Assembly (NCBI GenBank): GCA_045613125.1
Contig: JAZLAM010000017.1
Coordinates: 1-33,912 of the forward strand
DNA from: JAFTYO01 sp045613125
GTDB taxonomy: Bacteria; Pseudomonadota; Alphaproteobacteria; RF32; CAG-239
Length of the DNA: 33,912 bases
Direction: 5' to 3'
The notes under the pieces were generated by a model, which had not been told where the DNA came from, searched no databases, and saw only the letters and a list, made by a program, of their open reading frames with translations. Of this stretch, positions 16,456-23,624 are shown one piece after another (within the stretch, counting starts at the first letter, position 1; each line of letters opens with the position of its first letter). The position numbers and the translations under genes are program-made.

Positions 16456-17001
16456 ATGAAAAATATTTTAATTTTAGGTGCGGCTCGAAGCGGAAAAACG
16501 ACACTTGCTAAGCAGATGGCCGATAAATTTGGCTTATCGATAATTTCGGTTGATGCTTTTATTGGTGCTTTTCAGGAAAATTATCCGGATTTAGGTTTTG
16601 CTTATTTTCACAAATCTAATCATCATATAGCACCTTTTATTGCCTCTTATGCTAATGCAATTATTTATAATCATCCGAAATCTAACTTTGTAATTGAAGG
16701 GTATCATATAAAATTAAGTGATGCCGTAAAACTGTTTAGCGATAAATTTGAAATTGTTGTTTTAGGATATCCGAAACTTACTCCTCAAGAAGTTTTATCA
16801 AGTGTCAGAAAGTATGAAGGAAAGTTCGATTATACCAGAGCTCTTACAGATGACGATTTGTTGAAAACCATTTCTCGTCATGTGGAATATTCCAAAAATT
16901 TTGAAGCAGAATGCCAACAATTGGGAATTTCTTTTTATGATACATCTTATAATAGAGATGAAGTTTTAAATGACATAATTAAAAAATTCATTAATCTCTA
17001 A
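16456..17001 (+). CDS. P-loop NTPase, small-molecule-kinase-like
   Basis: The 181-residue protein starts with a Walker A motif, ILILGAARSGKTTLAKQMA (motif GAARSGKTT at 8-16), followed by an acidic SVDAF element typical of the adenylate-kinase/shikimate-kinase/uridine-kinase-like fold. FVIEGYHI may be a Walker B-like strand, and RKYEGKFDYTRAL supplies lid-type basic residues. The substrate is unknown; members of this family range from nucleoside kinases to toxins-of-phosphorylation type enzymes. AAAGAGGA precedes the ATG. It is monocistronic. Confidence 0.8.
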   Translation: MKNILILGAARSGKTTLAKQMADKFGLSIISVDAFIGAFQENYPDLGFAYFHKSNHHIAPFIASYANAIIYNHPKSNFVIEGYHIKLSDAVKLFSDKFEIVVLGYPKLTPQEVLSSVRKYEGKFDYTRALTDDDLLKTISRHVEYSKNFEAECQQLGISFYDTSYNRDEVLNDIIKKFINL

Positions 17002-17012
17002 TTATAAGATAT

Positions 17013-17108
17013 CTATAAAATTTTGATGTAAGGCTTAAATTTTGAGGCAAAATATTTAGCTTTTCTGGCTACGCCTAAAATATGTTTCCATCTGTTATCC
17101 GTAATCAT
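17013..17108 (-). pseudogene. N-terminal remnant of an HD-domain hydrolase gene (31 codons)
   Basis: A reverse-strand frame from an ATG at 17108 to a TAG at 17013, with AAAGAGA upstream, reads MITDNRWKHILGVARKAKYF. The DNRWKHILGVAR start is the usual opening of small HD-domain phosphohydrolases, in which His would be a metal ligand and an HD pair should follow some 40 residues later. Here the frame stops after 31 residues and the kinase-like gene ends 11 nt beyond, so the rest of the domain appears deleted. A short real peptide is the alternative. Confidence 0.5.
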
Positions 17109-17189
17109 TTTTATCTCTTTATTTTTATATTTAATAAAAAAATCCTAACATATAAAAAAAGTCAATAAATGAAAAAAATATTATCAATA

Positions 17190-17224
17190 CAAAAAACGAG
17201 AGTTTTTATTGCTCTCGTTTTTGG
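17190..17224. terminator. terminator downstream of the reverse-strand gene ending at 17278
   Basis: AAAAAACGAGAG and CTCTCGTTTTT arms with a T-rich loop; flanking A and T runs allow action on either strand. Confidence 0.75.
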
Positions 17225-17277
17225 TTAATTTTGTTTAATAAATTTTTGTAATACAACTGTCGATCTTGGAGCTCTTT

Positions 17278-18084
17278 TTATCCCCAGACACCACGGACAA
17301 CTACATGGTCTTCATCTGTGTTTGAAAAATTGTTGTTAAGTTTGTCTTTGTTAATCTCTTCAAACAGATGATCCCAACCATTTAACAGCAAAATGAGTTT
17401 AGCATGGCCTCCGGATGGTTCATCGCGGATACCATCGGGAGTTAATACTTTGATTTTGTCTTTTAACTGTTGAAAGCCTGTTTGTAAGTTCCAATTGTAG
17501 TCTTTCCAACTAAAAACTTGTCCTTCAGGTACATCAATGAACCAATATTCATCTTTTTCCGAAATTGTTTCTAAGCCGAGATTTTCAAGATAAACATTGA
17601 TAATTTCTCGGTGAGACAAGATAAATTCAAGCTCTGATTTTGATGGAATGTCTCGAACCGACTTATAATGACCACAACGAGCTAAATTTAAGGCGAAAAT
17701 CTTGTTGTAGACATCAAACATCGATACGTTTTTCCCATCACGTTTGATACTGATTTTTATCTCCTCAAGTTGTAAAATTGATGCCAATTCCGGATAATCT
17801 TTTTCGATAAGAATTTTAATCAAATTTTGATGCTCGGGGATAAGTTTTTCTTCACACATCTTTACTAAGTTGCGAAGATTGTTGATGTGAGAGCCACGCT
17901 GTTGTTCAGTTTTTTTTGCAGAGATCTTGGAATAGATACGCTTACTCAAAAAACCGAAAGGTTTTCTCTTCAAAACAAGAGTAATCAACAGATAGCACAT
18001 CATGACCGATAACAGAATTAAAACGGTCAACAAAAGAACTTGGGTTGCATTCATAAGACTGATAATTTTTAAATGATTAAACAT
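17278..18084 (-). CDS. membrane-anchored hypothetical protein
   Basis: One N-terminal membrane helix (ATQVLLLTVLILLSVMMCYLLITLVL), a basic juxtamembrane segment (KRKPFGFLSKRIYSKISAKK), then about 200 cytoplasmic residues with no family that I recognise; YWFIDVPEGQVFSWKDYNW and DGIRDEPSGGHAKLILLLNGWDHLF stand out. The promoter at 18121-18149 excludes the GTG at 18117 as start; ATG 18084 (268 aa) or ATG 18054 (MNATQV..., 258 aa) remain. Neither has a Shine-Dalgarno (the leaders end ACCATTATG and AGTCTTATG). It is followed by a terminator and is monocistronic. Confidence 0.7.
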   Translation of the reverse strand: MFNHLKIISLMNATQVLLLTVLILLSVMMCYLLITLVLKRKPFGFLSKRIYSKISAKKTEQQRGSHINNLRNLVKMCEEKLIPEHQNLIKILIEKDYPELASILQLEEIKISIKRDGKNVSMFDVYNKIFALNLARCGHYKSVRDIPSKSELEFILSHREIINVYLENLGLETISEKDEYWFIDVPEGQVFSWKDYNWNLQTGFQQLKDKIKVLTPDGIRDEPSGGHAKLILLLNGWDHLFEEINKDKLNNNFSNTDEDHVVVRGVWG

Positions 18085-18120
18085 AATGGTTGATTTTAAT
18101 GCGTAAGAACGTATCACATT

Positions 18121-18149
18121 TTTATAAGATTGTAAATAATTTTTTTCAA
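18121..18149 (-). promoter_or_regulatory. sigma70 promoter for the membrane-anchored gene
   Basis: Reverse strand: TTGAAA (18149-18144), 17 bp, TATAAA (18126-18121). Transcription should start near 18114. Confidence 0.7.
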
Positions 18150-18161
18150 GGTCGATTTCAA

Positions 18162-18608
18162 TTAAATTTTTCGTTCTAAAATATAATGAGGAAGGTAAAT
18201 GCCTGATGAATCGTATTTTTCTTCTTTAATTTTTTTAAATCCGAATTTTGCATATATATGCAAAGCTACATCGTTGTCGCTTCTTACACCTATTTTCATT
18301 GTTTCATTATATGTCTTTACTATATATGAAAGCAATTCTTGTCCAATGCCCTGATTAAAATATTCCGGTAAAACATAAAGTTGTTTGATGTTTTTTTCTT
18401 CAGCTGAATAGCAGATGTATGCAACTTTTTTATTATTTTTGATAAAACAATATATATCAAATTTGGGATAAATGTATGTTATCACACGTTCGTAAAGTTT
18501 TTTCCAATCATCATCGGATAATTTAACGGTTGAACGCAAAGATTTATCAAAAATCATGAGTAAATCAGGCCAGTCCGGTACGCTTGCTTTTTTGATATAA
18601 TCTTGCAT
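18162..18608 (-). CDS. GNAT-family N-acetyltransferase
   Basis: A 148-residue single-domain GNAT. The acetyl-CoA loop is LYVLPEYFNQGIGQELLSYI (Q-x-x-G-x-G form) and the C-terminal motif B is ALHIYAKFGFKKIKEE. The substrate cannot be inferred; the aromatic N-terminal part (YIYPKFDIYCFIKNNKKVAYIC) forms the acceptor side. AAAAGGAAAA precedes the ATG. It lies between the tRNA-Leu gene and the membrane-anchored gene, all on the same strand but apparently with separate promoters. Confidence 0.9.
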   Translation of the reverse strand: MQDYIKKASVPDWPDLLMIFDKSLRSTVKLSDDDWKKLYERVITYIYPKFDIYCFIKNNKKVAYICYSAEEKNIKQLYVLPEYFNQGIGQELLSYIVKTYNETMKIGVRSDNDVALHIYAKFGFKKIKEEKYDSSGIYLPHYILERKI

Positions 18609-18691
18609 GTATTTTCCTTTTTTATGTTAAGATGACTTGATTGTATGATTTAATCTTATAATGTTAATATAGAATGTTTTTCTACTTAACA

Positions 18692-18720
18692 AAAAAGCCC
18701 ACCACAAGGGTGAGCTTTTT
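18692..18720 (-). terminator. terminator of the tRNA-Leu gene
   Basis: On the reverse strand AAAAAGCTCACCC, loop, GGTGGGCTTTTTT forms a stem with one mismatch and ends in six T, starting 4 nt after the tRNA CCA. Confidence 0.8.
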
Positions 18721-18723
18721 TAT

Positions 18724-18810
18724 TGGTGCGCTAGGCCGGAATCGAACCGGCACGGGATTGCTCCCAACAGATTTTAAGTCTGCAGCGTCTACCTGTTCCG
18801 CCACAAGCGC
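18724..18810 (-). tRNA. tRNA-Leu (anticodon TAA)
   Basis: An 87-nt class II tRNA with encoded CCA. The anticodon stem GCAGA/TCTGT encloses loop CTTAAAA, so the anticodon is TAA (reads UUA/UUG). The long variable arm (TTGGGAGCAATCCCGT), GGTTCGATTCC T-arm and GTGGCGGAAC...GGTAGACGC D-arm region are typical. The acceptor stem has a T-T mismatch at pair 6. UUA is a dominant Leu codon in this AT-rich DNA. leuS lies 2.2 kb away. Confidence 0.96.
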
Positions 18811-18824
18811 ATAATCTGAGAACT

Positions 18825-18853
18825 CTTATAAACATATTTTTTTTAAAATGCAA
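18825..18853 (-). promoter_or_regulatory. promoter of tRNA-Leu
   Basis: Reverse strand: TTGCAT (18853-18848), 17 bp, TATAAG (18830-18825), ending 14 nt before the mature 5' end. Confidence 0.6.
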
Positions 18854-18861
18854 CACTTATT

Positions 18862-18890
18862 TTGCAAAAATTTAATATATTTATTTTATA
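18862..18890 (+). promoter_or_regulatory. candidate promoter of apt
   Basis: TTGCAA (18862-18867), 17 bp, TTTATA (18885-18890), 31 nt before the apt ATG; almost back to back with the tRNA-Leu promoter. Confidence 0.45.
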
Positions 18891-18921
18891 ACCTGAATCG
18901 ATATATAGGAGATAAAGTATT

Positions 18922-19443
18922 ATGACAATGTTTCAAGAAAAAATCAGGGTTGTTCCTAACTTCCCTAAAAAGGGAATTATGTTTCAAGATATAACAACTT
19001 TGTTAAAAGATAAGCAAGCTTTTGCCGAAGTTATAGATTTATTGTTTGAAAAATTTAAGAATTATAACTTAGATTATATTGTGGCAATAGAATCCAGAGG
19101 ATATTTATTTGGGGCTCCTCTGGCCTATAAGTTAGGTTGTGGTCTTATCGTTGTCAGAAAACCCAATAAATTGCCGGCAGAAGTTGAACGTGTTGAATAT
19201 GGTTTGGAATATGGAAAAGATGTACTTGAAATTCATAAAGATGCAATAGAAAAAGGTAAAAATGTGCTTATAATTGATGATTTGCTTGCAACCGGCGGAA
19301 CCGTAAGTGCCGCATATTCTTTGGTGAACAGATTAGGCGGAAAAACAAAAGCATTTGCATTTGTAATTGAATTGGAAAGTTTAAATGGTCGAAACAATCT
19401 TTCTAAAGATGTAGAATGCTTTTCATTGCTTAAGATAAGTTAG
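18922..19443 (+). CDS. apt: adenine phosphoribosyltransferase
   Basis: Apt salvages adenine with PRPP to form AMP. The 173 residues are near the family size. IRVVPNFPKKGIMFQDITTLL is the conserved N-terminus, AIESRGYLFGAPLAY the flexible region, and VLIIDDLLATGGTVSAAY the PRPP-binding loop. AGGAGA precedes the ATG at a long spacing (about 10 nt). The stop codon directly abuts the stop codon of convergent holA with no spacer and no terminator hairpin, so transcripts must overlap or be stopped by collision or Rho. Confidence 0.96.
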   Translation: MTMFQEKIRVVPNFPKKGIMFQDITTLLKDKQAFAEVIDLLFEKFKNYNLDYIVAIESRGYLFGAPLAYKLGCGLIVVRKPNKLPAEVERVEYGLEYGKDVLEIHKDAIEKGKNVLIIDDLLATGGTVSAAYSLVNRLGGKTKAFAFVIELESLNGRNNLSKDVECFSLLKIS

Positions 19444-20472
19444 TTATTTTCTTAGTTTTCTTGCAGCTCCTGAAAGTTGCATGATAGTATAGCTCAAAAT
19501 TTCTTGAGCAGGAAGATTGGTTGTTTTACAATCTCTTTCACATTGATACAGCAAATTGATGGCATCTAAAACAGATTGTTTTTTCCAAGTGTTTATTTGC
19601 AATCTTAAATCATCTTTTCTAAAAAACATTAAAGGAGGTCTGATGGAATTTATAATTTCATCGGGCCTTTTTCCTTGTTCAAAAGCATAAGCGTAGCTGA
19701 GCAGATTAATAAAATGAGAACTTATACTTCTGACAATTGTTACTGCTTCAATGCCTTCGTTTAAAAGTTCTTTGTATGAATCTATAGCTTTATCTGTTTT
19801 GCCCGTGCCGATAAAATAGCACAAATCTTCTATTGAAGAACTTGATGTGTCGCTTACTGCAATTTTGATATCATCAATTTCAATATTTCTTCTTGAACCT
19901 AAGTAAGTAATAAGTTTATCCATTTCACTCAAATTTGCTTTTTTATCATTGGACAAGCGCATACAAAGCAAATCTGCAGCATTTTCGGATATGGTTACTT
20001 GATTTTTGATTAAATAATCTCTTACAAACTGTTTAATATCTTTTTCACGGTCTTCGTAACATCCGATAATGGCAAAATCTTCTCTGTCTTTTCCTAAATT
20101 GACTAAAGATGATTTTGTGTTTAATGTAGACGATGTTAAAATGAGTAAAGAATCTGATTTATTATCATCAAACAATGTTTTTAAGTTTTTTGTAAGAATA
20201 TCAGTAACATCTTTAATAATTATAACACGTCTACCTCCCAATAAAGATTGAGCGTTATATTCGCCGAATAATATTCCTATATCTTTAGTTAAATTTTCCA
20301 TGCTTAAATTTACGACTCTGAAAGCGTCGCTTAGATCTTGACATACTGTTTTTGCAAATTGAGAACAGTAGTCAGCAATTTTTCCTTCATTTGTGCCGAA
20401 AATTAATACACACTTGATGTTTAAGTCAGGCGTTTTAAGATATTTTGTGATGTCAATATCTTTAAAATTCAT
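19444..20472 (-). CDS. holA: DNA polymerase III subunit delta
   Basis: Delta is the wrench of the clamp loader that opens the beta clamp. The 342 residues show the usual N-terminal VLIFGTNEGKIADYCSQFAK segment (degenerate P-loop region), a central AAA+-like fold (GGRRVIIIKDV, DSLLILTSSTLNTKSSLV) and a C-terminal collar domain ending YTIMQLSGAARKL. A GTG at 20484 adds four residues; the ATG at 20472 is preferred (GTGGAAA upstream). It overlaps lptE by 11 nt, in the leuS-lptE-holA order known from Alphaproteobacteria. Confidence 0.92.
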   Translation of the reverse strand: MNFKDIDITKYLKTPDLNIKCVLIFGTNEGKIADYCSQFAKTVCQDLSDAFRVVNLSMENLTKDIGILFGEYNAQSLLGGRRVIIIKDVTDILTKNLKTLFDDNKSDSLLILTSSTLNTKSSLVNLGKDREDFAIIGCYEDREKDIKQFVRDYLIKNQVTISENAADLLCMRLSNDKKANLSEMDKLITYLGSRRNIEIDDIKIAVSDTSSSSIEDLCYFIGTGKTDKAIDSYKELLNEGIEAVTIVRSISSHFINLLSYAYAFEQGKRPDEIINSIRPPLMFFRKDDLRLQINTWKKQSVLDAINLLYQCERDCKTTNLPAQEILSYTIMQLSGAARKLRK

Positions 20473-21031
20473 TCGGGTTTCCACGTTTAGTCAAAGTAGA
20501 ATGGAAATAGGCTCCCATACGTAAAGATATATCATTAGCAATGATTTTTGCTGCGTCTTTTTCTATCTTTTTTTGAGCAAAAGTTGTGGAATAAGGGTTT
20601 GCCATGATATCATAACCTAAATAGGCAATAGAATTGCCACTTACCAATTCTTTATGATCGCTTGCATTTAAAAGACGATAATTTACGGTATAATGTACTT
20701 TTTCACGTGTGGCAGTTATATCATCACGCATAGCTTGTTCAGTGATACTTTGATTTATGTTAAAAACTTCCAAAATATATTTAGGACTATCTGAAACACC
20801 TTTAGGCATTAGGTTATCCAATAAGTTGTTTCTAATAAGTTGACCTATTCTGTTAGCAATAGGTGCTATTTGAATTTGAGACATCTCTTCTGATATAGAT
20901 GTGTCAAATTGCCCTTTGTAGTACCATGTGTCAGCAGATTTTCTCTCAACATAAAGTGGTTCAAATCCACAAGATGTTAAAGCCAACAAGATAACGCAAA
21001 GTGTAGTATATATTTTAAATTTATGCAACAA
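20462..21031 (-). CDS. lptE: LPS-assembly lipoprotein LptE
   Basis: LptE plugs the LptD barrel and helps deliver LPS to the outer-membrane surface. The N-terminus is a lipoprotein signal (TTLCVILLALTSC, lipid-modified Cys21 followed by GFEPLY, the common LptE/RlpB start). The 189-residue alpha/beta body contains NYRLLNASDHKELVSGNSIA. No ATG or GTG is available: translation must use TTG at 21031 or 21028, inside the last codons of leuS (11-nt overlap), with AGGA about 12 nt upstream, so its expression is probably coupled to leuS translation. Together with lpxD it indicates a complete LPS pathway. Confidence 0.9.
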   Translation of the reverse strand: MLHKFKIYTTLCVILLALTSCGFEPLYVERKSADTWYYKGQFDTSISEEMSQIQIAPIANRIGQLIRNNLLDNLMPKGVSDSPKYILEVFNINQSITEQAMRDDITATREKVHYTVNYRLLNASDHKELVSGNSIAYLGYDIMANPYSTTFAQKKIEKDAAKIIANDISLRMGAYFHSTLTKRGNPNEF

Positions 21032-23477
21032 TGTTCACAATCCTATTTTTAACAACAATTATTTTTTTAATTTCTTTACCATCAATTTGGCGTGCAACGT
21101 TTTCTAACGAAAGTGCAGCATTTTTAACATCTTCATCAGAACTGTCTTTAGGCATTTCTATTGTGCCACGCATTTTTCCGCATAATTGAACGGCAATAGT
21201 CACAGTATCATCTTGAGCAAGTTGTTTGTCACCTACTGGCCAACTTTCTTTGATGATTAAACTGTCATAACCCATCCTTGCCCACATCTCTTCAGCTAAA
21301 TGAGGAGTAAACGGACTTAAAAGCTTTAACAGTGTTTGATATAAAATAGCTGGAATTTTTTCCAAAGATGACATATAGTTTACATAACTCATTAATGAAG
21401 ATACAGCCGTATTAAATTTCATTTGATCAATTCGTTCTGTTACTTCAAGTATGCATTTATGCATAGCTCTCAAGTCTTTTATATCAGCATCTTTTGAGCA
21501 TACTTTTTTGAATAAATTAAAGATTTTTCCGACAAATCTGTAAACACCCATCAAACTATCATCAGACCATGCAGCCACCTGATCAAACGGTCCGATAAAC
21601 ATTTCATATAAACGGAATGTATCAGCGCCATAGTTATTTATAATTTCATCAGGGTTAATTACGTTACCACGAGATTTTGACATTTTTTCGCCATTTTCAG
21701 CCAAGATCATACCATGAGAAGTACGTCTGTTGTATGGTTCTTTAGTCGGGACATATCCGCAATCATACAAAAACTTATGCCAAAAACGAGAATATAATAA
21801 GTGTAATGTAGTGTGTTCCATGCCACCATTATACCAATCTACATTCATCCAATAGTCTAAAGCTTCTTTTGAAGCAAATTCTTTGTCATTGTGTGGATCG
21901 CAATAGCGCAAGAAATACCATGAAGATCCTGCCCAGTTTGGCATGACGTCTGTCTCGCGTTTGGCACCAGCACCACATTTAGGACATTTTGTATTTACCC
22001 AATCGGTTGCTTTAGATAAAGGCGAATCCCCTTCATCATTTGGTAAGTAGTCTGTTACTTCAGGTAACGTTAACGGCAAATCTTCTTCTTTTAAGGGTTG
22101 CCATCCGCAATGTTTGCAATATACCATCGGAATTGGCTCACCCCAATAGCGTTGGCGAGAAAAAATCCAATCTCTTAATTTGAAATTGATTTTTGCTTGG
22201 CCGAATCCGTTCTTAACCGCAAAATCAATAGCAGATTTCATTCCTTCTTCTTTATTGAGACCGTTTAAGAAATCTGAGTTTATATGTAATCCGTCTTCTT
22301 CATGAGCTTTTTCTGAGATATCTCCACCTTCCAAGACTTGGATAATAGGTAAGTCAAAAGCTTTAGCAAAATCATAGTCGCGTTGGTCATGAGCCGGAAC
22401 AGCCATAATTGCACCGGTACCATATCCGGTTAAAACATAGTCAGATATAAATACAGGTATCATCTTTCCATTAAACGGATTTTTTGCTTTTATACCTTTT
22501 AATTCTACACCTGTTTTAGAATCTGAAGCTGTGCGTTGTAAATCAGATTTTTTAGATGTTTCTTCAATATATTTTTTAATCTCGTCAGGGTTTTCAAACT
22601 TATCTATATATTTTTGAACAAAATCATGCTCGGGGGCCATTACCATGTATGTTACGCCGAAAGCCGTATCAGGACGAGTTGTAAACACTTTTAATTTGTC
22701 TTGACCAAACTCAAAATCAAGCTCAGCACCTTCTGATCTGCCAATCCAATTAGTTTGTTGTGCTTTAACCCTGTCAACAAAATCTAACCCATCGAGGTCA
22801 TCTATAAGTCTGTCAGCATATTTTGTAATAGCAATTACCCATTGTTCTTTATCTTTTCTTACAACTTCTGCACCGCATCTTTCACAACAGCCGTTTACAA
22901 CCTCTTCATTAGCAAGGCCTACTTTACAAGCAGGACACCAGTTTATAGCCATTTTACTTTTATAGGCTAAGCCTTTTTTGAAAAGTTCGATAAACATCCA
23001 TTGTGTCCATTTATAATACTCAGGTGAGGATGTATCAATACATCTGTCCCAATCAAAACTAAGACCGATAGATTTTAATTGGCGAGTAAAGTTTTCAATG
23101 TTTGCTTTTGTAGAAACGGCGGGATGGACACCTGTTTTGATGGCATAGTTTTCAGCAGGTAACCCAAACGCATCAAAACCCATAGGATACAACACATTAT
23201 AACCTTGCATGCGTTTTTTTCTGGCGATGGTGTCTAATGCAACATAAGAACGAGGATGTCCGACGTGTAACCCTGCACCGGAAGGGAAAGGGAACTCTAC
23301 CAAGGCGTAAAATTTTTCTTTTGTTGTATCTTCAGTAACTTTATATGCTTTTTCATCTTCCCAAATTTTTTGCCATTTTTGTTCAATGGTTCTAAAGTTA
23401 TATCTGTCTTCAAGTTGCCATTGCTTTTGCCATTGTTGAAAAGTTTGATTTCCGTTATAGCGTGCATTGCCGTTCAT
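21021..23477 (-). CDS. leuS: leucyl-tRNA synthetase
   Basis: Class I synthetase charging tRNA-Leu. Start ATG 23477 (818 aa) has GGAGAA 7 nt upstream; an ATG 15 nt further upstream lacks one. Motifs: HVGHPRSY (71-78), zinc-type Cys pairs in WCPACKVG and CCERCGAEV, editing CP1 domain with TTRPDTAFGVTYMVMAPEH and GTGAIMAVPAHDQRD, CKHCGWQ, DWIFSRQRYWGEPIP, KMSKSRGNV, then the anticodon-binding and C-terminal domains. About 24 residues rich in Gln, Asn and Trp (NGNQTFQQWQKQWQLED) precede the normal RYNFRTIEQKWQ start, an uncommon extension. Confidence 0.97.
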   Translation of the reverse strand: MNGNARYNGNQTFQQWQKQWQLEDRYNFRTIEQKWQKIWEDEKAYKVTEDTTKEKFYALVEFPFPSGAGLHVGHPRSYVALDTIARKKRMQGYNVLYPMGFDAFGLPAENYAIKTGVHPAVSTKANIENFTRQLKSIGLSFDWDRCIDTSSPEYYKWTQWMFIELFKKGLAYKSKMAINWCPACKVGLANEEVVNGCCERCGAEVVRKDKEQWVIAITKYADRLIDDLDGLDFVDRVKAQQTNWIGRSEGAELDFEFGQDKLKVFTTRPDTAFGVTYMVMAPEHDFVQKYIDKFENPDEIKKYIEETSKKSDLQRTASDSKTGVELKGIKAKNPFNGKMIPVFISDYVLTGYGTGAIMAVPAHDQRDYDFAKAFDLPIIQVLEGGDISEKAHEEDGLHINSDFLNGLNKEEGMKSAIDFAVKNGFGQAKINFKLRDWIFSRQRYWGEPIPMVYCKHCGWQPLKEEDLPLTLPEVTDYLPNDEGDSPLSKATDWVNTKCPKCGAGAKRETDVMPNWAGSSWYFLRYCDPHNDKEFASKEALDYWMNVDWYNGGMEHTTLHLLYSRFWHKFLYDCGYVPTKEPYNRRTSHGMILAENGEKMSKSRGNVINPDEIINNYGADTFRLYEMFIGPFDQVAAWSDDSLMGVYRFVGKIFNLFKKVCSKDADIKDLRAMHKCILEVTERIDQMKFNTAVSSLMSYVNYMSSLEKIPAILYQTLLKLLSPFTPHLAEEMWARMGYDSLIIKESWPVGDKQLAQDDTVTIAVQLCGKMRGTIEMPKDSSDEDVKNAALSLENVARQIDGKEIKKIIVVKNRIVNIVA

Positions 23478-23510
23478 CTTAAGTTTCTCCATTTTATTTT
23501 ATTTTGCTAT

Positions 23511-23538
23511 AAATTATCATAAAAGATAAAAAAAACAA
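23511..23538 (-). promoter_or_regulatory. candidate promoter of leuS-lptE-holA
   Basis: Reverse strand: TTGTTT (23538-23533), 16 bp, TAATTT (23516-23511), about 34 nt before the leuS ATG. Confidence 0.4.
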
Positions 23539-23624
23539 GCGCTATCTTTATACTAATGCACTTATTATTTTGCTTGCAAAAGTAATGCCTATATGCTTAA
23601 ATTCAGTATAAGAAAGGTTATAAA

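Noticed and set aside
18115..18117. GTG start for the membrane-anchored gene (279 aa)
   Set aside because: It lies at or before the expected transcription start of the TTGAAA-17-TATAAA promoter; ATGs at 18084 or 18054 are more likely.
16456..18608. Toxin-antitoxin or defence island made of the kinase-like gene, HD remnant and GNAT
   Set aside because: Genes are on different strands with separate promoters and terminators, the HD gene is a remnant, and no antitoxin-like partner is visible.
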